Positions 7,419 through 11,441 of a stretch of 11,441 nucleotides of DNA are shown here, in pieces. Position 1 is the stretch's first letter, and each line of letters opens with the position of its first letter. The notes under the pieces are model-generated. The model was not told where the DNA came from and made no database searches. It was given only the letters and a program-made list of their open reading frames with translations. The translations under genes and the position numbers were made by a program. The DNA is taken from positions 1 to 11,441 of the forward strand of contig JAAYKZ010000445.1 of the NCBI GenBank assembly GCA_012522165.1, in the 5' to 3' direction. This stretch comes from Clostridiales bacterium. GTDB lineage: Bacteria; Bacillota; Clostridia; Caldicoprobacterales; UBA3941.

Positions 7419-7520
7419 AATAACACCTCTTGAAGGTAGTGCATTTATAGTTAATTCTACATAGTTATTTTCGATATAAAAAGTAAATATCCTTTAATTT
7501 TTCCGATTAATTTGTTTTTT

Positions 7521-7529
7521 TTTGTCGTA
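7521..7529 (+). promoter_or_regulatory. Possible Spo0A box (0A box) at the flagellar promoter
   Basis: TTTGTCGTA on the plus strand matches the Spo0A-box consensus TTTGTCRAA at 8 of 9 positions. It lies just downstream of the predicted -10 element, near +4 to +12 of the transcript toward flgB, where a bound regulator would be expected to repress. A single near-match in AT-rich DNA can arise by chance. Confidence 0.3.
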
Positions 7530-7538
7530 CTTGTTTTA

Positions 7539-7567
7539 ATTATATATTATTTAGGTAGAACTTTCCA
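7539..7567 (-). promoter_or_regulatory. Predicted sigma-A-type promoter of the flgB operon
   Basis: On the minus strand the -35 element is TGGAAA at 7567-7562 (4 of 6 to TTGACA) and the -10 element is a perfect TATAAT at 7544-7539, with 17-bp spacing. The transcript would start near 7532, leaving a leader of about 110 nt before the flgB ATG. It sits immediately after the terminator of the upstream block, as expected for an independent operon. Confidence 0.6.
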
Positions 7568-7582
7568 TAGTACTTTTTTCAT

Positions 7583-7610
7583 AAAAAAAAAGAACTCCTT
7601 TTAGGAGTCC
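7583..7610 (-). terminator. Intrinsic terminator after the DUF1292 gene
   Basis: The minus strand reads GGACTCCT, loop AAA, AGGAGTTC, then nine T. The 8-bp stem has one G-T wobble. The TAA stop of the DUF1292 gene (7603-7601) is inside the structure: its T pairs at the top of the stem and its two A lie in the loop. It should end transcription of the alaS-to-DUF1292 block ahead of the flagellar promoter. Confidence 0.9.
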
Positions 7611-7894
7611 TCATTTTCATCTTGTGCTATTATTTCGCTAAATGCATCGAATACTTCATCCAATTCCTTTTCATCTTCGATGCTTATATATACATCATCA
7701 CCATTTTCATCTTGCTCAACCTTAAGAATAACCACTTCATCTCCAGTCAAGTCATCTTCACTATCATCATAAGGTGCCATGGGTACTAATATTACATACT
7801 CATTTTCTCCATAGTCTAAAGTCATTAAATATTCAAATGATAGGATTTTTCCATCTTCATCTACCAATTCTATGATATTACTTTGATCTTCCAT
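7601..7894 (-). CDS. DUF1292 family protein (YrzB-like), highly acidic
   Basis: A 97-residue cytoplasmic protein of the DUF1292 family, which includes B. subtilis YrzB. The family pattern is clear: an N-terminal beta-rich segment (IIELVDEDGKILSFEYLMTL) followed by EYVILVPMAP and a second acidic beta segment (DEVVILKVEQDENGDDVYIS). The C-terminus is strongly acidic, with Asp and Glu dominating the last 35 residues, and there are no cysteines or membrane segments. The function of the family is unknown. Its genes are regularly found next to ruvX and ireB in Firmicutes, as here, which suggests co-expression but not a defined role. The ATG at 7894 has GGAG about 9 nt upstream, and the gap to ruvX is only 4 nt. 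Confidence 0.9.
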   Translation of the reverse strand: MEDQSNIIELVDEDGKILSFEYLMTLDYGENEYVILVPMAPYDDSEDDLTGDEVVILKVEQDENGDDVYISIEDEKELDEVFDAFSEIIAQDENEDS

Positions 7895-7898
7895 AATT

Positions 7899-8330
7899 TT
7901 ACTCTCCTTCTTTTTGATTATTTATAAAATCTAAGTAGCTTTGTAATATAAAAACCGCTGCCATCATATCAACATTCTTTTTTCTCTTGGCTCGACTAAT
8001 ATCAGCATCTAACATTATGCGATTAGCCATTACAGAGGTTAATCGTTCATCCCAATAGATGATCTCACCTTTATATATTTCTGATTTAAGAAGCTCACCA
8101 AATTCCTTTACTTTCTGTCCTTGAGGTCCTATGGTGCCATTCATATTCCTAGGCAAACCCAAAACTATCTTTTCAGGGTTATAGCGATGTATGATTTTAT
8201 TCATCTGTTCCATATCATGTTTATTATTTTTTCTTTCAAGGGTTTCTATGCCCTGGGCTGTCCAACCCATTGGATCGCTAACTGCCATGCCAATTCGTCT
8301 ATCACCCACATCCATTGCCAAGATTCTCAA
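7899..8330 (-). CDS. ruvX: Holliday junction resolvase-like / pre-16S rRNA nuclease RuvX (YqgF)
   Basis: A 143-residue RNase H-fold protein of the YqgF/RuvX family. YqgF is linked to 5'-end maturation of 16S rRNA, and some homologues cleave Holliday junctions in vitro; which activity applies here cannot be read from sequence. The expected acidic residues are present: Asp7 in MDVGDRRIGMAVSDP, the VLGLPRNMNG strand at about 56-65, Asp94-Glu95-Arg96 in the DERLTS motif, and Asp121 in the KKNVDMMAA helix. It therefore looks catalytically intact. The start is a TTG at 8330, supported by AGGAGG at 8345-8340 with 9-nt spacing and by the standard family start (M)RILAMDVGD; the next ATG would remove the catalytic strand. 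It lies 59 nt after the reductase gene. Confidence 0.95.
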   Translation of the reverse strand: MRILAMDVGDRRIGMAVSDPMGWTAQGIETLERKNNKHDMEQMNKIIHRYNPEKIVLGLPRNMNGTIGPQGQKVKEFGELLKSEIYKGEIIYWDERLTSVMANRIMLDADISRAKRKKNVDMMAAVFILQSYLDFINNQKEGE

Positions 8331-8339
8331 ATTTTAGTT

Positions 8340-8345
8340 CCTCCT
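8340..8345 (-). promoter_or_regulatory. Ribosome binding site fixing the ruvX TTG start
   Basis: A perfect AGGAGG, 9 nt before the TTG at 8330. No ATG exists near enough to use it, so the TTG start is well supported. Confidence 0.85.
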
Positions 8346-8389
8346 ACTTAATAAATATACCTTATGGATCGTTGTTTTATACTCTATTC

Positions 8390-9337
8390 TTATATTACTT
8401 TTATAGCCAATTCCTTACACACAGGACCACAATATCCACATAAAATACATATACTTGTATCAACTTGACATTTGCCGTTTTGATCTATACTTAAAGCCCC
8501 TTGCTGACACCTTTTTACGCATCTTCCACACCCAGTACACCAATCCTGAATAAAAAGCTTTCGATTGTATTTCATTAAGGATTCTAAAGCATGTTGGATA
8601 GGTGCTTTTCCATTAAAAATATCAACGTTTACTTCTACCTCTTCTATCCTTTGCATACCTACCGCTACGGAATGGACATAGGGAAATTTTAGTATATAAT
8701 CAAAGGCACTTGGCAGGTGGGGAATAAGATGTCCTCCTCCTAATGATTTCATGGCATAAATACCTTTACCATTATGCCAAGCCAAAGATATAGCCTGTTC
8801 CATTTCTTCTAGTGTGCCGTCTACAATACCTACACCTTTATAATTAATTATTGGATGAATAACATCAATTTCCGGAATAGCGGCAGCAGCTTTTACTCCT
8901 GCTATATGGTGGGTTGAAATTCCAATTCCTCTAACTAATCCCTTTTCCTTGCATTTAATTAAATACTCTATTGCCTCCCAATGTCCCTTTAGAGTGAGAG
9001 GTCCTTCCTGTTCATGTAGTAAGAAAAAATCAATATACTCCCTACCTATTCCTTCCAGGGCTCTATTTAAAGTTTCTTCGGCAGTCTTGTTATCATAAGC
9101 ATAAGATTTACTTGCTATTATTAAATCAGGATGATCCCTCAGCACTTCTTTAATATAAGGATATGTCCCATACAGATCAGCTGTATCGATAAAATTTACT
9201 CCTAGCTCAATAGCCCTTTTAAGTATCCTTGTCCCCTCCGTAAGGGGAAGATTTTTTTGCAAGGGTCCTATAGTAAGGGATCCAAAACAAAGCTTTGAAA
9301 CCTTTATGCCAGTGTTACCAAGAGTGTTATATAACAT
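8390..9337 (-). CDS. Aldo/keto reductase with C-terminal 2x[4Fe-4S] ferredoxin domain
   Basis: A 315-residue fusion. Residues 1-255 form an aldo/keto reductase barrel starting LGNTGIKVSKLCFGSLTIG. The catalytic tetrad is recognisable: Asp51 and Tyr56 in DTADLYG, Lys77 in IIASKSY, His108 in FFLLHEQ. Residues 262-315 form a bacterial ferredoxin-type domain with two complete CxxCxxCxxxC clusters (Cys267/270/273/277 and Cys297/300/303/307), separated by a short spacer. The protein should be cytoplasmic and move electrons between a carbonyl substrate (or nicotinamide cofactor) and low-potential carriers, a design common in strict anaerobes. The substrate is unknown. The ATG at 9337 gives the usual family start, although the nearest purine-rich site (GGAAGG) is about 13 nt away, a long spacing. 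It separates ireB from ruvX, which are neighbours in Bacillus. Confidence 0.92.
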   Translation of the reverse strand: MLYNTLGNTGIKVSKLCFGSLTIGPLQKNLPLTEGTRILKRAIELGVNFIDTADLYGTYPYIKEVLRDHPDLIIASKSYAYDNKTAEETLNRALEGIGREYIDFFLLHEQEGPLTLKGHWEAIEYLIKCKEKGLVRGIGISTHHIAGVKAAAAIPEIDVIHPIINYKGVGIVDGTLEEMEQAISLAWHNGKGIYAMKSLGGGHLIPHLPSAFDYILKFPYVHSVAVGMQRIEEVEVNVDIFNGKAPIQHALESLMKYNRKLFIQDWCTGCGRCVKRCQQGALSIDQNGKCQVDTSICILCGYCGPVCKELAIKVI

Positions 9338-9363
9338 TTGTGATTTATAGCCTTCCTTCTATT

Positions 9364-9627
9364 CTAGTCTTGATGAGAATTTACGTAAAACAATACCAGC
9401 TCCTCTAATAATTCATCTCTCTCTAAACGACGGATTAAAGCCCTCGCATTTTTATGACTGGTAATGTAAGTAGGGTCACCCGATATAAGATATCCTACTA
9501 TTTGATTAACGGGATCATAGCCCTTCTCACGCAGAGCTTCGTATACTTGAAGTAAAATTTCCTTAGGTGTTTTGTCATGCTCCTTATCAATTCTAAACAT
9601 CATGGTTTCCTGTAAATCTTTATTCAT
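9364..9627 (-). CDS. IreB family regulatory protein (UPF0297/DUF965, YrzL-like)
   Basis: An 87-residue protein of the IreB/UPF0297 family, recognised from the conserved block VYEALREKGYDPVNQIVGYL followed by SGDPTYITSHKNARALIRRL and ERDELLEELV. In Enterococcus faecalis IreB is phosphorylated on threonine by the PASTA kinase IreK and negatively affects cephalosporin resistance. The N-terminal part here (MNKDLQETMMFRIDKEHDKT) includes Thr residues that could be equivalent sites, but phosphorylation is inference. I chose the ATG at 9627, with AGGTG at 9638-9634 and 6-nt spacing. A GTG three codons upstream (9636) overlaps that site and leaves only 3 nt to a GGGGAG. The gene follows alaS by 57 nt, the usual Firmicute arrangement, and precedes the reductase by 26 nt. 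Confidence 0.92.
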   Translation of the reverse strand: MNKDLQETMMFRIDKEHDKTPKEILLQVYEALREKGYDPVNQIVGYLISGDPTYITSHKNARALIRRLERDELLEELVLFYVNSHQD

Positions 9628-9684
9628 AGGATACACCTACTCCCCTCATTTAATGTTTTGCTTGATTAACCTATTTACCCATTG

Positions 9685-11441
9685 TTATTTATTCATACCC
9701 AATTGTTGTTCAAGCAAAACCTTGACCTTTTCTAACCCCTGGGAAATCTTGGATGGGTCCTTCCCACCTGCTTGTGCCATGTCAGGTCGTCCGCCACCGC
9801 CTCCTCCAGTAACCTTTGCTACCTCTCTAATAAGGTTACCAGAGTGAACTCCCCTACTTACTAAATCCTTTGTTGCAGCTGCTACCATGTTAACCTTTTG
9901 CTGATTTTCTGAGGCTAACACTACTACACCAGACTTAAGCTTGTTCCTTAAAGTATCGGCTATTTCACGCAAACTGTTCATATCTTGATGATCTATTCTA
10001 GCAGCTATATAGGATACATCCCCAACTATTTTCTTAGAATTCACCAGATCTTCGATAGTACCTTGAGCTAACTGTCGTTTTAGTTGTTGAATCTCCTGCT
10101 CATATTCCTTTATCTGTTGTACTAATCCTGCTGCCTTCTGAATAAGGCTATTGGGGGTAGTTTTTAGGACTTCAGAAATATTATGCACCAGTTCATTTAG
10201 CTCCTTAAGCCATTGATGTGCTCCAACTCCTGTTACCGCTTCAATTCTTCTAACCCCTGCTGCTACTCCTGTTTCACTTATAATTTTAAATAATCCTGCT
10301 TGTCCTGTATTAGCCAGGTGGGTACCTCCACATAATTCAGTGGTAAAATCACCCATCTTTACTACCCTTACTATATCTCCATATTTTTCACCGAATAGGG
10401 CTATGGCTCCTAACTTCTTAGCCTCATCAAAGGTTGTTTCTATTGTCTCTACAGGCAGGCCTTCCATAATCTTTTCATTAACGATCTTCTCAATTTTTTC
10501 TATTTCTTCAGAAGTCAAAGGTGCAAAATGAGTAAAATCAAAACGTAGTCTAGACGGTGTCACTAAAGAGCCTGCTTGTTCTACATGAGAGCCAAGTACT
10601 TCTTTCAGAGCCCTGTGTAGCAGATGAGTGGTAGAGTGATTTCTGGCTGTTGCCATTCTAGCCTCCCTATCAACTTTGGCGTCTACCTCATCATCAATAC
10701 TAATGCGTCCAGAAACAACCTTACCTTTATGAACAATATGGGATCCAAATACCTTAGAAACATCTTCAATTGCTACTTTTGCTGTATCGCTTTCCAAAAT
10801 TCCTATATCGCCTACTTGTCCTCCACTCTCAGCATAAAAGGGAGTTTTATCAAGAACTATTAGCACTTGATCTCCTTCATGGGCAGTTTGAATCCTTTCA
10901 TTATCTTTAATTATATTAAGAATGCGACTTCTGGTCTCAAGGGTTTCATAACCTTTAAATTCGGCAATTTCATTAGGGTTTAATAGCTTGTAGATTGGAT
11001 CATCAGCTCCCATATAATCTGTCTCTTGACGTGCTGCCCTAGCTCGGTCGCGCTGCACTTTCATTTGCTCGTTAAATTCTTCTTCATCTACAGATAAACC
11101 CTCTTCTTCTAAGATTTCTTTGGTCAGATCTAGTGGAAATCCAAAGGTGTCATATAGTTTAAAGGCTTTTTGGCCGTCTAAAACTTTATTGTTTCCTTGC
11201 TTCAATTCCTTAATATATTCTTTAAGTATAGCCAATCCCTGATCTATTGTCTCGTCAAATCGTTTTTCCTCTACTTCAATGACTTTTAGTATATATTCTT
11301 CCTTTTCCTTTAATTCAGGATATGCTTCTTTTGACTCGTTAATTACTGTCTTTGCTATCCTAGACAAAAACAAATCCTTAATGCCTAGCAATTTCCCGTG
11401 ACGTGCAGCTCTTCTTAGGATCCTTCTTAGTACATACCCCC
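9685..11441 (-). CDS. alaS: Alanyl-tRNA synthetase, C-terminal two thirds (5' end outside window)
   Basis: The frame is open from the window edge through 584 residues to a TAA at 9687-9685, out of roughly 880 in the full enzyme. The first visible residues, GYVLRRILRRAARHGK, are a conserved AlaS segment at the end of the aminoacylation half, so the class II catalytic motifs lie upstream. The editing domain has its zinc-binding residues: the HSTTH pair (His268, His272 in visible numbering) and the CGGTH pair (Cys370, His374). The DHHA1/C-Ala end is marked by the glycine run GGGGGGRPDMAQAGG near residues 545-560. The enzyme charges tRNA-Ala and clears mischarged Ser and Gly. A TTG at 11391 is an internal leucine codon, not a start. 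Downstream genes ireB, the reductase, ruvX and DUF1292 probably share its transcript. Confidence 0.98.
   Translation of the reverse strand, partial: GYVLRRILRRAARHGKLLGIKDLFLSRIAKTVINESKEAYPELKEKEEYILKVIEVEEKRFDETIDQGLAILKEYIKELKQGNNKVLDGQKAFKLYDTFGFPLDLTKEILEEEGLSVDEEEFNEQMKVQRDRARAARQETDYMGADDPIYKLLNPNEIAEFKGYETLETRSRILNIIKDNERIQTAHEGDQVLIVLDKTPFYAESGGQVGDIGILESDTAKVAIEDVSKVFGSHIVHKGKVVSGRISIDDEVDAKVDREARMATARNHSTTHLLHRALKEVLGSHVEQAGSLVTPSRLRFDFTHFAPLTSEEIEKIEKIVNEKIMEGLPVETIETTFDEAKKLGAIALFGEKYGDIVRVVKMGDFTTELCGGTHLANTGQAGLFKIISETGVAAGVRRIEAVTGVGAHQWLKELNELVHNISEVLKTTPNSLIQKAAGLVQQIKEYEQEIQQLKRQLAQGTIEDLVNSKKIVGDVSYIAARIDHQDMNSLREIADTLRNKLKSGVVVLASENQQKVNMVAAATKDLVSRGVHSGNLIREVAKVTGGGGGGRPDMAQAGGKDPSKISQGLEKVKVLLEQQLGMNK

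Noticed and set aside
7468..7496. Possible SigD (sigma-28) promoter upstream of flgB: TAAA at 7496-7493 and ATCGAAAA at 7475-7468
   Set aside because: The -10 matches GCCGATAA at only 5 of 8 positions and the spacing is 17 rather than about 15; the TATAAT promoter upstream is clearly better.
7500..7514. CodY-like box (AATTTTCWGAAAATT) within TTAATCGGAAAAATT
   Set aside because: Only about half the positions match, and the agreement comes from A/T runs expected by chance in this DNA.
7419..7532. c-di-GMP riboswitch in the flgB leader, as known for flagellar operons of some clostridia
   Set aside because: The leader is AT-rich and lacks the conserved GEMM-type core sequences; no structured element beyond short AT pairing is visible.
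8331..8389. Promoter between the reductase gene and ruvX
   Set aside because: TATAAA and TATATT occur, but neither has an acceptable -35 element at 16-18 bp, so the AT content explains them.
11389..11391. TTG as a start for a shorter alaS-derived gene
   Set aside because: The frame continues upstream to the window edge through the conserved GYVLRRILRRA segment, so this codon is an internal leucine.

Overview
The window reads as chromosomal DNA of a low-GC, motile, anaerobic Firmicute of the class Clostridia (an Alkaliphilus/Natronincola-like relative is my guess from gene content and style; genus is not provable here). Support: AT-rich composition, strong purine-rich ribosome binding sites with frequent TTG and GTG starts, an aldo/keto reductase carrying two ferredoxin-type cysteine clusters, the alaS-ireB-ruvX-DUF1292 cluster typical of Firmicutes, and a flagellar operon in the order used by Bacillus and clostridia. 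All fifteen genes lie on the minus strand, so the window is transcribed from right to left.

Right half (about 11441 down to 7583), housekeeping block: the C-terminal two thirds of alaS (alanyl-tRNA synthetase, 5' end outside the window), ireB (UPF0297/DUF965), an aldo/keto reductase with a C-terminal 2x[4Fe-4S] domain, ruvX (YqgF/RuvX nuclease) and a small acidic DUF1292 protein. An intrinsic terminator whose loop and stem contain the DUF1292 stop codon closes this block.

Junction (about 7419-7600): the only sizeable non-coding stretch. It holds the terminator, a good housekeeping-type promoter (perfect TATAAT with a 4/6 -35 box at 17 bp) reading into the flagellar genes, a near-match to a Spo0A box next to the predicted transcription start, and a roughly 110-nt AT-rich leader in which I see no riboswitch.

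Left half (7418 down to 1), flagellar basal-body and export operon: flgB, flgC, fliE (proximal rod and rod-MS-ring adapter), fliF (MS ring), fliG (rotor/switch), fliH, fliI, fliJ (export ATPase complex), a YlxF/MotE-like membrane protein with an MgtE-N-type C-terminal domain, and the N-terminal part of fliK (hook-length ruler, 3' end outside the window). Genes are tightly packed, several overlap, and the order follows the order of assembly from rod and MS ring to export apparatus to hook-length control.

The window is largely conventional. The points most worth a second look are the flagellar promoter with its Spo0A-like site, the [4Fe-4S] aldo/keto reductase inside an otherwise conserved housekeeping cluster, the fliG/fliH overlap built on a 30-nt in-frame repeat, and a run of six overlapping GxxxG motifs in FliH. 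I found no mobile element, CRISPR array, tRNA, rRNA or evidence of a new defence or metabolic system.
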